DNA from: Chloroflexota bacterium
GTDB lineage: Bacteria > Chloroflexota > UBA6077 > FW602-bin22 > CADDYW01
Reading direction: 5' to 3'
NCBI GenBank assembly: GCA_021324795.1
Contig: JAJPIK010000045.1
Location: 1 to 51,642, forward strand
Length of the DNA stretch: 51,642 bases
The stretch's first letter is position 1. Each line of letters opens with the position of its first letter. Below, piece after piece: positions 31,878 to 41,120 of this stretch. The notes beneath the pieces were generated by a model, which saw nothing but the letters and a program-made list of their open reading frames with translations, made no database searches and had not been told where the DNA came from. The translations under genes were made by a program, and so were the position numbers.

Positions 31878-32788
31878 CGGTCCTGCACCTTCCACTGGAA
31901 GATGGTAAAGATAAGGACGACGACGAACAGGGCATAGGCCATCGCCGACGCATAGCCCATTTGGAAGTAAACGAAAGCGGTTCGGAAGAGCTGAACGATG
32001 TATAAGTTCGATGCGTCAACTGGCCCACCCTGCGTCATGTTCCAGACGATGTCGAAGCCACCGGTCATCGAATGAATGAAGGTAATAACCGTCAGGAAGA
32101 ACACCGTCGGCGAGATCATTGGCCAGGTCACGTGCGCAAACGATTGCCAGCGTCCGGCTCCATCGATCGCCGCCGCCTCGTACAAATCCTTTGGAACGTT
32201 CTGCAGGCCAGCGAGGAAGAAGATAATCTGCACCGGCATCGCCGCCCAGATCGCGACCACGATGATCGCGGGCATCACCAACGTTGGACTGAAGAGCCAG
32301 TTCTGCCGCTGAATCCCTACCAAGGCAATCAGCCAGTTGACGGCGCCAAATTGGTAGGCGTAGAGCCATTTCCAGACTAGGGCGATCGCCACGCCGGAAG
32401 TCACCATCGGCAAGAAGAAGATGCCTCGCCAGAAGCCAAGGGCGCGAATCCGCTGGTTCAGAAGAGTTGCAAAGAAGAGCGAGAGCGCCAGGGAAACTGG
32501 CAGGACACCGACCGTGTAGTAGGCAGTGATCGTGATCGTTTTCCAGGTCAATGGATCCTGGAAGATCAACTGACGGTAATTCGCTAAGCCGACAAAGCTC
32601 CACGGCTCCACAATATTCCATTTGAGGAAGCTAACGGCCAGGCCAAAGACGATCGGAAAGGCCGTGAAGACGAAGAATAGAACGAAGTTCGGTCCGAGAA
32701 ACAATGCGACCCAAGGCAGATCGCGCCAGACCCGCTTCCCACCGCCTCCCGGTGCCCGTTTCGTGGCGACCGCACCATGCGAACTCAC
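31859..32788 (-). CDS. Sugar ABC transporter 4: permease, MalF type
   Basis: 309 residues beginning at GTG 32788, which follows AAAGGGGGTGG. About six spans; EAA loop LYEAAAIDGAG followed by VTWP (about residues 202-222). It lies 139 bases after the binding-protein stop in the same direction. The short gap shows no clear promoter. Confidence 0.92.
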   Translation of the reverse strand: MSSHGAVATKRAPGGGGKRVWRDLPWVALFLGPNFVLFFVFTAFPIVFGLAVSFLKWNIVEPWSFVGLANYRQLIFQDPLTWKTITITAYYTVGVLPVSLALSLFFATLLNQRIRALGFWRGIFFLPMVTSGVAIALVWKWLYAYQFGAVNWLIALVGIQRQNWLFSPTLVMPAIIVVAIWAAMPVQIIFFLAGLQNVPKDLYEAAAIDGAGRWQSFAHVTWPMISPTVFFLTVITFIHSMTGGFDIVWNMTQGGPVDASNLYIVQLFRTAFVYFQMGYASAMAYALFVVVLIFTIFQWKVQDRWVHYG

Positions 32789-32927
32789 TCTGCCACCCCC
32801 TTTATACCGCTTGCGAACAGGCCCCCCACCGATGCCAACTCATTGGCGATGAGGGGACAACTCCGGCGGAGGCGCGGCGCTGGTTGAACCTCTTCTTTTT
32901 CCGCGTCTCCGCCGGAGAATCAACGCA

Positions 32928-34565
32928 TTAGGACTTCTTCACGTTCTGATCGAGCCACTTCTGGAGCTCGTTACTGACATTGGCGACGACATCCTCGACC
33001 TTCGCCTGGCCGAGCTCAATCGCCGTCAAGCCATCGCCAAGCGCCTTGGTAAACGGCCCGGTCGTGTAGAAGGGCAGCCGCGGTGGCAGGATACCATAGT
33101 CGTAGGCATCGGTGAACACCGAATTGTTCGCCGGGGGTGGGGGCAGCTCGCGCCAGAAAGAGGCATTGTAGAACCGCTTCTCGACCGGCGATGCGCCATA
33201 GCTTGACAAGATGATCTTCTGGCCCGGATCATCATACATGAACTCCAGGAAGTTCCAGGCCACGTCGGGATTCTTCGTCGTCCCCGACATTGCGAAGCCG
33301 AGAGTCCCCATGCCAGTCACACGCTTGGCGGGGCCGGCGTAGAAGTGAGCCACGTCCCAATCGTCCTTAATATTCGGGCGAATGCCAGGAACACTACCGT
33401 GTACCGTGGTCGTGATCGCCGCCTTGCCACCATTGAAGGCGTCAATCGCACCGTTCGTCTGGCTCAAGGTGTTCAGAAAGCTGAACGGCGCCCAGTAACC
33501 ATCCAGGACCGGCTTGGTCAGCCATTTGAACGCCTCGATGCCTTGCGGAGAGTTCATCAGTGACTTAGTCAGATCGTCAGACACCAACTGCCCGCCGAAG
33601 CTGACGATCGCCGGTACGTAGACGGCCCACCAGTCGATCCGCACCGATGCACCATAAACGTTGACGTTATTTTTGTCGAAGCCGGCCTCATTCCCGTGCT
33701 TACCCTTCACATCGACGGTAAGCTGCTGGCAGACCTTGTAGAAATCGTCGGTCGTCCAGATTTTGTTGTTCTTATAGTCCAGTTGCCACGGAATCTGGAC
33801 CCCGGCCTGCTGGACCATCTTCTTGTTGATGAAGAGGACGACCACGTCGCCGCTGGCCGGTAGCATGTGGAGCTGACCATCAACCATGCCAAGGTTAAGG
33901 AAGGTCGGGTTGAAATCGCTGATCGGGAAATTGGTCTGCCGCGCGAACGGCAGCATATCCTGAGTGATCTTATTCTGTTTGAAGGGAGCGGCGTAGTTGT
34001 CAGTCGTATAGATGATGTCAGGCAGCGTACCGGCCGCGATGTCGGCAAACAGCTTCTGATCGTAATTTGCCCCGGTCGCCCCGGGATCGAGCTGCACCGT
34101 AATCTGCTTGTTGGCATCCTGGTACGCTTTGACGAGTTGGTCCCAAACGCCTTTCCAACTCGTGTAGGTGCTACCAGCGGCGACGCGCAAAGTGACCGGA
34201 CCGGTCGTCTTGGCAGGAGTATAGGTCACGTTGCCGGTAGTCGTAGCAGGCGTCAACGCACCGGTGGCGGCCGCCGTGCCCGCGGGCGCGGCTGTCCCGG
34301 TCGATGCCACCGTCGCCGCGGCCGTTGGCTGGGCCGCCGTGGTCGGAACGGCCGCTGGGCTACTCGCCGTAGCCGCCGCGGTCGGCGCGGCAGTTGGTTG
34401 GGCCGGTACCGATGTCGACGCGGCTGACGCGGTGGTTGGGCTTGGCGCAGCACTCTGCCCACAGGCGGACAGGATCAGTGCGAGCGTCGACGAAGCGAGC
34501 ACACCACCACCGACGGCGAGCAAACGTCGCCGCGAAAAAGGGGTCGAAAAAACTGATCTAGCCAT
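32928..34565 (-). CDS. Sugar ABC transporter 4: extracellular solute-binding lipoprotein
   Basis: 545 residues. Twin-arginine signal FSRRRLLAVGG (residues 10-20), hydrophobic stretch and lipobox LSAC (Cys35). An exceptionally long Ala/Thr/Pro/Val spacer runs to about residue 120, which likely lets the binding domain reach through the cell wall. The mature part is a family-1 binding protein, with QVTIQLDP-like and MLPASGDVVVLFINKKMVQ-type pieces. ATG follows GAGGAGGACTCC. It lies 120 bases after the LacI gene and heads the transport genes. Confidence 0.9.
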   Translation of the reverse strand: MARSVFSTPFSRRRLLAVGGGVLASSTLALILSACGQSAAPSPTTASAASTSVPAQPTAAPTAAATASSPAAVPTTAAQPTAAATVASTGTAAPAGTAAATGALTPATTTGNVTYTPAKTTGPVTLRVAAGSTYTSWKGVWDQLVKAYQDANKQITVQLDPGATGANYDQKLFADIAAGTLPDIIYTTDNYAAPFKQNKITQDMLPFARQTNFPISDFNPTFLNLGMVDGQLHMLPASGDVVVLFINKKMVQQAGVQIPWQLDYKNNKIWTTDDFYKVCQQLTVDVKGKHGNEAGFDKNNVNVYGASVRIDWWAVYVPAIVSFGGQLVSDDLTKSLMNSPQGIEAFKWLTKPVLDGYWAPFSFLNTLSQTNGAIDAFNGGKAAITTTVHGSVPGIRPNIKDDWDVAHFYAGPAKRVTGMGTLGFAMSGTTKNPDVAWNFLEFMYDDPGQKIILSSYGASPVEKRFYNASFWRELPPPPANNSVFTDAYDYGILPPRLPFYTTGPFTKALGDGLTAIELGQAKVEDVVANVSNELQKWLDQNVKKS

Positions 34566-34685
34566 AACGCTTAAGGAGTCCTCCTCTCCAATTCTTCGGA
34601 CGTCTCATACGTCCACTCTCAATCAGCCGAACTCTGGGTCCCCCGCGCTACAGATTCTCTCTACCGCCTGGATCAATAATCCGGG

Positions 34686-35732
34686 CTACCCCATGACCAA
34701 CGGACTCATGCGTCCTAACGTGGAGTCGCGGGCAATCAGCTTGGTAGGAACAATCACTTCGCGCGCCTCGGCGCCATCGTCACCGAGTAATTCCAACATG
34801 AGCTTGGCCGCGATCTCTCCCATGTGATTGCAATCGGCGCGCACCGTGCTCAGTCGCGGCACCGAATAGTCAGCGAACACCTCATCATTGTAGCCGATTA
34901 CCGCCACATCGTCCGGAACCCGTTTGCCTCGATCGGCGAGCGCACGGAGTGCCCCAACCGCCAGGAGATCGTAGAGAGCCAGGATCGCGGTGAGGTCTGG
35001 TACGCGGTCGAGCAAGCGGAGTGTCGCCTTGTAGCCCGACGGGATTGACCATTCCGTCGCGCGCTCGACGATGATCGTCGACGGCGGAAGGCCTCGCTGA
35101 TCCCGTGCGACGTGAACCCCGGTCAGGCGCTCGTCGACGATGCCCCATCGCTCCGGACCGACCAGAACTCCGATCCGACGGTGCCCCAAAGATAACAGGT
35201 GAGTCATCGCCTGTTCGCCGCCCGCCAGATTGTCGAACTTTGCCCGTGAGACACGTCGGCTTGACGGATGGTAACAGATCGTCCCGGTCCGGGCGAGTTC
35301 GGGCAGCATGGCTGCTCCGGGAGCATCGGCGTCGGCGTCTGGAAGGGGATTGGTGATGATGATCCCATCAACACGTCGGTCCTCGATCAGACTTAGGCAC
35401 GACTCACCGGCAGCAAACTGTCCGGCCATACAGGCCACGATCGTTCGATACCCCTCCCGCGCCAGCCCGACTTGCACACTATTAACGATGGCCGCGAGGC
35501 CGGGGTTGAGCAAATCGTAGACAATCACCCCGACAGTGTAGGTTCGCCGCGACGACAGACTGCGTGCGACTTCACTCGGTCGATATCCCAAATCGCGAAT
35601 CGCCTGCAACACGCGCTCGCGCGTCTCCGCGGATAGCTCGCCCCGGCGGTTCAAAACACGGGATACGGATGTACGTGAGACGCCCGCTCTGAGTGCGACA
35701 TCGGCAATCGTCGCTCGTTTTTGACTTGTCAT
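34686..35732 (-). CDS. LacI-family transcriptional regulator
   Basis: 348 residues. The N-terminal helix-turn-helix is complete: TIADVALRAGVSRTSVSRVL (residues 8-27) with the hinge helix YRPSEVARSLSSRRTY. The C-terminal part is a periplasmic-binding-like sugar sensor (GVIVYDLLNPG, DGIIITNP, GHRRIGVLVGP). It probably represses the downstream transporter 4 operon and itself. Three copies of a 12-base motif with a CCGGTT-like centre cover the region just before its start. No Shine-Dalgarno is seen before ATG 35732. Confidence 0.94.
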   Translation of the reverse strand: MTSQKRATIADVALRAGVSRTSVSRVLNRRGELSAETRERVLQAIRDLGYRPSEVARSLSSRRTYTVGVIVYDLLNPGLAAIVNSVQVGLAREGYRTIVACMAGQFAAGESCLSLIEDRRVDGIIITNPLPDADADAPGAAMLPELARTGTICYHPSSRRVSRAKFDNLAGGEQAMTHLLSLGHRRIGVLVGPERWGIVDERLTGVHVARDQRGLPPSTIIVERATEWSIPSGYKATLRLLDRVPDLTAILALYDLLAVGALRALADRGKRVPDDVAVIGYNDEVFADYSVPRLSTVRADCNHMGEIAAKLMLELLGDDGAEAREVIVPTKLIARDSTLGRMSPLVMG

Positions 35733-35737
35733 GGCTC

Positions 35738-35767
35738 GGAACCGGTTTCGGAATCGGTTTCGGAACC
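35738..35767. promoter_or_regulatory. LacI-type operator: three head-to-tail 12-base motifs
   Basis: GGAACCGGTTTC (35738-35749), GGAATCGGTTTC (35750-35761) and a partial GGAACC (35762-35767) lie in line. Each full unit has a LacI-family-like palindromic CG centre (AACCGGTT). The block is between the -10 box and the start codon of the LacI gene, so binding would block its own transcription. Confidence 0.65.
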
Positions 35768-35797
35768 AAGGTACTGCATCATGCTTCGCCCTGTCAA
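35768..35797 (-). promoter_or_regulatory. Probable promoter of the LacI-transporter 4 operon
   Basis: On the minus strand TTGACA (35797-35792) is followed after 18 bases by TACCTT (35773-35768). The -35 is perfect, the -10 weak. The start would fall inside the operator repeats. Confidence 0.5.
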
Positions 35798-35868
35798 TAA
35801 TTGCTGCCCTATCATTTCATTGCAAAATCCATCTACCGGGGAGGCAGGAGGGAGAGACCTGATCGCGT

Positions 35869-35897
35869 TTGCACCCCGGTGTAGCGTCTGGTATAAT
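35869..35897 (+). promoter_or_regulatory. Promoter of the rpmI-rplT operon
   Basis: TTGCAC (35869-35874), a 17-base spacer and TATAAT (35892-35897) form a strong promoter. Transcription would start near 35904 and give a leader of about 80 bases before rpmI. Confidence 0.75.
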
Positions 35898-35916
35898 CCC
35901 CTCGATTGTGTGCATG

Positions 35917-35940
35917 CCACTGGCTGATTTCGGCCGGTGG
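35917..35940 (+). promoter_or_regulatory. Leader hairpin before rpmI
   Basis: CCACTGGC (35917-35924) pairs with GCCGGTGG (35933-35940), one G-T pair, with an 8-base loop. It lies in the rpmI leader. In many bacteria the rpmI-rplT operon is autoregulated by L20 binding its leader, so this could be a short L20 target. It matches no known leader consensus that I can recall exactly. Confidence 0.35.
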
Positions 35941-35983
35941 CTGCTTGTGTCTGGACCTGAACAAGGGGGCTATAACTACCACG

Positions 35984-36184
35984 ATGCCAAAACTCAAGAC
36001 CCACAAGGCAGCGGCCAAACGACTAAAGGTTACCGGCTCCGGTAAGATCATGCGGATGAAAGGACTGCGCGGCCACCTGCGTCGCAATCGCTCTGCCCGC
36101 GCCAAGTCCCAATATGACAAAATGTTCCCAGTTGCACCGGCCGATGAGAAGCGCCTCCGCCGCTTAATCCCATACGGCTCTTAA
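35984..36184 (+). CDS. rpmI: 50S ribosomal protein bL35
   Basis: 66 residues, full length. MPKLKTHKAAAKRLKVTGSG is the family start and RNRSARAKSQYDK the conserved basic middle. It is a small protein of the large ribosomal subunit. Start ATG follows AAGGGGGCTATAACTACCACG. rplT follows 19 bases later. infC, which usually precedes rpmI, is absent here; instead the LacI gene is divergent. Confidence 0.97.
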   Translation: MPKLKTHKAAAKRLKVTGSGKIMRMKGLRGHLRRNRSARAKSQYDKMFPVAPADEKRLRRLIPYGS

Positions 36185-36203
36185 TTCCGTGAGGAGATGA
36201 CCC

Positions 36204-36566
36204 ATGCCACGCGTCAAACGGGGCGTAACGGCTCACGCACGTCATAAGAAAGTTCTCAAGCTTACCAAGGGCCACCGCGCAACCAAGCACTCACTATTTC
36301 GCCGTGCCCACGAATCTATGCTCAAAGCGCTGTCCTACGCGTATGCCCACCGGCGGGAACGCAAGGGAGACATGCGCCGACTCTGGATTACCCGCATCAA
36401 CGCCGGTGCCCGTCTCGCTGGCCTCAGCTACAGCCAGCTCATGCATGGTCTGAAGCTGGCTGGTGTCACGGTCGACCGGAAGATTCTCGCCGAGCTCGCC
36501 TACGCCAACGCACCGGACTTCAACCAGCTCGTCGCCACGGCGAAGGGAGCACTCGGCACTACCTGA
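36204..36566 (+). CDS. rplT: 50S ribosomal protein bL20
   Basis: 120 residues, normal length. MPRVKRGVTAHARHKKVLKL is the classic start. RLWITRINAGARLAGLSYS and GLKLAGVTVDRKILAELA are the conserved later segments. L20 binds 23S rRNA early in assembly and often represses its own operon. ATG follows GTGAGGAGATGACCC. An rRNA/tRNA methyltransferase gene follows after 11 bases. Confidence 0.97.
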   Translation: MPRVKRGVTAHARHKKVLKLTKGHRATKHSLFRRAHESMLKALSYAYAHRRERKGDMRRLWITRINAGARLAGLSYSQLMHGLKLAGVTVDRKILAELAYANAPDFNQLVATAKGALGTT

Positions 36567-36577
36567 AAGAGGTTGCC

Positions 36578-37408
36578 GTGCCCGACGATAAACGGCCACG
36601 TTACGCCGGTCCGACGATCACTAGCGTGGCGAACGAGCGCATTCGCTTCGTTCGCTCGCTTCAACGAGCCACCGTGCGTTGGAAAGAAGGCCTGTTTGTT
36701 GTCGAAGGCGTGCGGCTCGTCGAAGAAGCTCTTGCCGCCGGCCAGTCGCCCGAGCTCGCCCTCGTCGTCCCCGAGCAGCTCGAGCGCACTCCGCGTGGCC
36801 AGCAGCTTCTCCGGCAGCTTCGCCAATTCAACTGTCAGCCAGTCACCGAAGCCGTTCTCAAAGCACTCAGCGATACAGTAACCCCTCAGGGTGTTATCGC
36901 CGTTCTGAGGGTTCCACCGCCGTCGACCAAACCGCTGACCGGACCGGTGATTCTCGTTCTCGACCGATTGCGTGATCCGGGAAATGCCGGCACGATCTTG
37001 CGCTCGGCCGATGCAAGCGGAGTCGTTTGCACCGTCGCATTCATCGACTCAGTCGACGCCTACGCTCCGAAAGTGGTCCGCGCGGCGATGGGGGCACATT
37101 TCCGCTTGAACATCCTGGAAGACACCGATTGGGATCGACTCTTGCCGCGCCTGGGCGATCGGACCCGCTGGCTGGCCACAGCGCACCAGGGCACACCGTA
37201 TGACCAGATCGACTGGACACGCGACTGCGCAATCATCCTGGGTGGAGAAGCCGAGGGAGCCGGTCCCAAGGCCGAAGCCGCGGCCAGTGCCGCGGTTACC
37301 ATCCCGATGGCGGGATCGGCCGAGTCGCTCAACGCGGCGATGGCTGGCACAATCTTGCTCTTCGAGGTTGCTCGCGTGCGAAGAGCCCAGATGGGGAAAA
37401 AGAAGTGA
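36578..37408 (+). CDS. TrmH/SpoU family RNA methyltransferase
   Basis: 276 residues. The N-terminal part is a SpoU substrate-binding domain (FVVEGVRLVEEAL near residues 41-53). The C-terminal SPOUT domain has the three knot motifs: LDRLRDPGNAGTILRSADAS (about 127-146), LGGEAEGAG (about 220-228) and IPMAGSAESLNAAMAGTILL (about 244-263). It methylates a ribose 2'-hydroxyl of rRNA or tRNA using SAM. GTG start follows AAGAGGTTGCC. It overlaps pheS as GTGA. This placement between rplT and pheS is common. Confidence 0.93.
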   Translation: MPDDKRPRYAGPTITSVANERIRFVRSLQRATVRWKEGLFVVEGVRLVEEALAAGQSPELALVVPEQLERTPRGQQLLRQLRQFNCQPVTEAVLKALSDTVTPQGVIAVLRVPPPSTKPLTGPVILVLDRLRDPGNAGTILRSADASGVVCTVAFIDSVDAYAPKVVRAAMGAHFRLNILEDTDWDRLLPRLGDRTRWLATAHQGTPYDQIDWTRDCAIILGGEAEGAGPKAEAAASAAVTIPMAGSAESLNAAMAGTILLFEVARVRRAQMGKKK

Positions 37409-38448
37409 TCGAACAGCTAGAAGAACTCAAGTCACGCGCCCTCGAGCACCTCGGCCGCCTCGACGCACTCCCCGCGCTCGAAGATTGGCGTGTCACCTAC
37501 CTTGGCAAGCGTAGCGAGCTAAATCAGATCCTTCGCAACCTCGGCACGTTGGAGCCGTCGGCGCGGCGGACGGTTGGCCAGATCGCTAACGACGTCAAGC
37601 GCCTGCTCGAAAGCGAATTCAACGACCGACGGACCCAGATCGAGCGAACGCTCCGAGAAGCGGAGGTCGCCCGCGAGCGAATCGATGTGACCCGTCCGGC
37701 CAAGCCAACTCTGATCGGCCAGAAGCATCCGATCACCCAGACTCTGGAGGAGATCGTCGGTGCCTTCCGAGCGCTCGGCTACGATGTCGTCGAAGGGCCC
37801 GAGGTCGAATGGGAAAAGCTCAATTTTGATATGCTCAACATCCCTCCCGAGCACCCGGCCCGGGATCGCTGGGATACTTTTTACGTCAAATCGGAAGGGT
37901 CACTCCCCCTTGGTCAAATGCTCTTGCGCACCCACACCTCGCCGATGCAGATTCGGGTGATGGAGAAGACCAAGCCCCCGGTGCGGGTCGTGGTGCCTGG
38001 CCGCTGCTACCGCTACGAAGCAACCGATGCGACGCACGAAAGCCAGTTCACCCAGGTGGAAGGGCTCGCCGTCGACGAGAACCTAACTTTTGCCGACCTG
38101 AAGGGAACGCTCACTGCCTTCACGCACATGGTCTTTGGCCCTGAGCGACGGACTCGCTTTCGGGTCGATTTCTTCCCGTTTGTCGAGCCTGGTGCCGAAA
38201 TGGCGGTCGACTGCCACGGTTGCCATGGCGCCGGTTGCCGGATCTGCAAGCAGAGCGGCTGGCTGGAGATCATGGGTGCGGGCATGGTCCATCCAAAAGT
38301 ATTGGAAGGGGTGGGCTATGATCCAAGCCGGTATACCGGCTTCGCCTTTGGCATGGGGGTTGAACGGATCTCCATGCTCAAATACGGCATCGATGACATT
38401 CGCTTGTTTTTCGCGAACGATCTGCGGTTCTTGCGGCAGTTTCGGTAG
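37405..38448 (+). CDS. pheS: Phenylalanyl-tRNA synthetase alpha subunit
   Basis: 347 residues. An N-terminal coiled coil (about 1-95) is followed by the class II catalytic core. Motif 2 is GRCYRYEATDATHESQFTQV (about 199-218). The cysteine cluster CHGCHGAGCRICKQSGW is normal for PheS, and motif 3 is GFAFGMGVERISMLKYGIDD (about 312-331). It forms the alpha2-beta2 enzyme with PheT and charges tRNA-Phe. GTG start overlaps the methyltransferase stop. Confidence 0.97.
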   Translation: MIEQLEELKSRALEHLGRLDALPALEDWRVTYLGKRSELNQILRNLGTLEPSARRTVGQIANDVKRLLESEFNDRRTQIERTLREAEVARERIDVTRPAKPTLIGQKHPITQTLEEIVGAFRALGYDVVEGPEVEWEKLNFDMLNIPPEHPARDRWDTFYVKSEGSLPLGQMLLRTHTSPMQIRVMEKTKPPVRVVVPGRCYRYEATDATHESQFTQVEGLAVDENLTFADLKGTLTAFTHMVFGPERRTRFRVDFFPFVEPGAEMAVDCHGCHGAGCRICKQSGWLEIMGAGMVHPKVLEGVGYDPSRYTGFAFGMGVERISMLKYGIDDIRLFFANDLRFLRQFR

Positions 38449-38474
38449 ATCGAACGGCCCCCTCTACCCTTAAG

Positions 38475-38503
38475 CCCTGCTCTCCGGTTGGGGAGAAGGG
38501 GCA
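38475..38503. repeat. C-rich/G-rich inverted unit between pheS and pheT
   Basis: CCCTGCTCTCCGGTTGGGGA and the bases that follow form a short hairpin of the same kind as the unit at 861-912. Intergenic copies of this sort are common in Chloroflexota and Planctomycetes. It may end part of the transcript after pheS. Confidence 0.4.
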
Positions 38504-38594
38504 TGCCCTGCGGTCCTGCTTCCGCCAGGCGATAGAAATGGCATCATGGGTGAGGGAGGCACATCCCGACGAGACATTCTCGAGGATTTGCTGA

Positions 38595-41120
38595 ATGAAA
38601 GTCTCATTGAAGTGGCTGCGGAGCTACACCCCGGCCTCGCTCCCGCCTGAGGAACTTGCCCACCGCTTGACGATGGCCGGGGTTGAAGTCGAAGCTATCT
38701 ATCGAATTGGCGAAAGCTGGGAAAACGTCTTCGTTGGCGAAGTCAGCGATCTCAAGCCCCACCCCAACGCCGACCGCCTCCAGCTTGCGACGGTGAATTA
38801 CGGCGAGGGGCGAACAATCACCGTCATCACCGGCGCGACCAATCTGAAGGTCGGCGACAAGGTTCCGCTCGCCCTGGTCGGCGCTAAGCTCCTCAATACC
38901 CACCTCCCAACGCCGGAAATCCAGGAGATCAAGCCAGTCAAGCTGCGCGGCATCCTGTCTGAAGGCATGGTCTGTTCGGCGAAAGAGCTGGGGCTCGGCC
39001 AAGACCACGCCGGGATTCTGATTCTCGATCACGCGGCGACTCCCGGCACGCCGCTGGCCGAAGAGCTTGGGGACGTCATCTTCGACATCGACGTCACGCC
39101 GAACCGGGTCGACCTCTTCTCAATGATCGGCATTGCGCGCGAGGTCGCCGCGTTGCTCGAGGAGCCACTCGCGATCCCAACGCCAGACTATCCGAGCCCG
39201 GGCCCGCTCACCGGCTCGCTGATCGATATCCGGATCGTCGACCCTGACCTCTGCCCGCGCTATACTGCGGCAATTGTCCGGGGGGTGACGATCGGTCAAT
39301 CGCCCAAGTGGTTACGTGACCGCTTGACCGCGGTTGGTCTGCGACCGATCAACAACGTCGTCGACGTGACCAACTACGTGATGCTCGAATGGGGGCAGCC
39401 ACTTCACGCCTTCGATTACGACAAGTTACGCGGTAAGCAGATCATCGTCCGCCGAGCGGGTGATGGCGAGTCAATCGTCCTGCTCGACGGCTCGACCCGT
39501 GGCCTCACCTCGGCGAATCTCGTGATCGCCGACGCCCAAGGGCCGGTGGCAATCGCCGGCGTCATGGGTGGCGCCGATAGCGAAGTAACCTCGGAAACGA
39601 CCAGCGTCCTGATCGAATCAGCGAACTTCAACGCGCTCAGCGTCCGACGGACGGCGCGTAGCCTGAAGCTGCTCACCGACGCCGCGCACCGCTTCGAACG
39701 CGACCTGCCACGCGAGCTACCAATGCCGGCGATCCAGCGGGCAGTCGAGCTCATGCTCGAAGTGGCGGGGGGTGAGGCGACGAATGGCATTGTCGACGTC
39801 TATCCCAAGCCTGCCGAGGCGACCGAGATTTTCCTAACGCCCAGCGAAGTCCGGCGGCTGCTCGGCATTGACTTGTCGGCCGGGGAGATCCGCCGCTTGC
39901 TGGAGCGCATTGGCTGCAAAGTCCAGCAGCAAGACGGGGGGCTGCACATCGTACCGCCAATGCAGCGGACTGACCTAACTATTCCCGCCGATCTTTGCGA
40001 AGAGGTTGCTCGGCTGCTTGGCTATTCCGAGATCCCCTCGACCCTGCCCGCCGGCCGGCCCCCCGAGCCGACGATCAACCTCCAGTTGCGCTGGTTCGAC
40101 CTGATCCGAGAGACGCTCACCGGCCTGGGATTGAGCGAGATCGTGACCTACTCGCTCACCAGCCGTGAACGCCTGGGGCGATTACTCGGCCCCGGGGCCG
40201 AGTTAACCGGGGCGAGCAGCTTCATGGCATCGACTATCGAAGCGGCGAGCGAATACTGCCTGCCACGCGACCTGTCCCAACTCGTCAGCGCGCGCTTCGC
40301 GCCCCTCGACCTCCAGCCAGTCGAACTCGTCAACCCGCTTAGCGCCGACAATGAGTGTCTCCGAACGACCACGTTTGGCACGGCGCTCGAGACCTTGCGC
40401 AATAACCTGCGGATTGCCGACCGCGACGTGCTATTGTTCGAGATCGGCCGTACCTACGTACCTCGACTCAACGATCTGCCCGAAGAGCGCAACATTCTGA
40501 CCGTCGTCGCGGGCGCGTACCGCTCCGGCTCAAGCTGGGGCAGTCGTCTCGAGAATGACTTCTTCTGGCTCAAAGGGATTGCCGAGGTCGTGCTCGATCG
40601 CCTTGCGATTGGCCAACACTCCTACCGGCCATTGCGCCACCCGATCTTCCACGGCGCACGCTCGGCTGCGATCCTTGTCCCGGGTCAACCGGAAAAGCTG
40701 CTCGGCGTGCTCGGCGAAGTCGAGCCAGAAGTGCGTACCGCCTTCGACGTCGATCAACCAGCCCTCCTACTGGCAATCGATCTTGACCTGGCGCTCGGCC
40801 TCGCGACCTCCCAGCGGACGATTCAGCCAATTCCGAGGTTTCCACCAGTCGTCCAGGATCTCGCGGTAATCGTCGGGGCCGAGGTGACGACCGAGGCGAT
40901 CGAGAACCTGATCCGCGAGGCCGGCATGCCATTGGTCAAGTCAGTCGAGCTGTTCGACATCTACCAGGGACCACCAATTCCAGCCGGCAAGATCAATCTG
41001 GCCTTCCACATTACCTACCAGGCTCCGGATCGAACGCTCACCGATAGTGAGGTTGCCACCCTGCACAACAAGATCGAGCAAGCATTAGTTGGTGAGCTGG
41101 GAGCTGAGCTACGGCGCTGA
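38595..41120 (+). CDS. pheT: Phenylalanyl-tRNA synthetase beta subunit
   Basis: 841 residues, normal length. It starts with MKVSLKWLRSY and a tRNA-binding EMAP-type domain (about 40-150). The B3/B4 editing domain follows (about 215-390, GVMGGADSEV and HRFERDLP visible), then B5 (about 400-480) and the inactive synthetase core. A C-terminal FDX-ACB anticodon-binding domain ends the protein (about 745-838, SVELFDIYQGPPIPAGK). It removes mischarged tyrosine and binds tRNA. ATG 38595 follows GAGGATTTGCTGA. Separated from pheS by 146 bases. Confidence 0.97.
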   Translation: MKVSLKWLRSYTPASLPPEELAHRLTMAGVEVEAIYRIGESWENVFVGEVSDLKPHPNADRLQLATVNYGEGRTITVITGATNLKVGDKVPLALVGAKLLNTHLPTPEIQEIKPVKLRGILSEGMVCSAKELGLGQDHAGILILDHAATPGTPLAEELGDVIFDIDVTPNRVDLFSMIGIAREVAALLEEPLAIPTPDYPSPGPLTGSLIDIRIVDPDLCPRYTAAIVRGVTIGQSPKWLRDRLTAVGLRPINNVVDVTNYVMLEWGQPLHAFDYDKLRGKQIIVRRAGDGESIVLLDGSTRGLTSANLVIADAQGPVAIAGVMGGADSEVTSETTSVLIESANFNALSVRRTARSLKLLTDAAHRFERDLPRELPMPAIQRAVELMLEVAGGEATNGIVDVYPKPAEATEIFLTPSEVRRLLGIDLSAGEIRRLLERIGCKVQQQDGGLHIVPPMQRTDLTIPADLCEEVARLLGYSEIPSTLPAGRPPEPTINLQLRWFDLIRETLTGLGLSEIVTYSLTSRERLGRLLGPGAELTGASSFMASTIEAASEYCLPRDLSQLVSARFAPLDLQPVELVNPLSADNECLRTTTFGTALETLRNNLRIADRDVLLFEIGRTYVPRLNDLPEERNILTVVAGAYRSGSSWGSRLENDFFWLKGIAEVVLDRLAIGQHSYRPLRHPIFHGARSAAILVPGQPEKLLGVLGEVEPEVRTAFDVDQPALLLAIDLDLALGLATSQRTIQPIPRFPPVVQDLAVIVGAEVTTEAIENLIREAGMPLVKSVELFDIYQGPPIPAGKINLAFHITYQAPDRTLTDSEVATLHNKIEQALVGELGAELRR

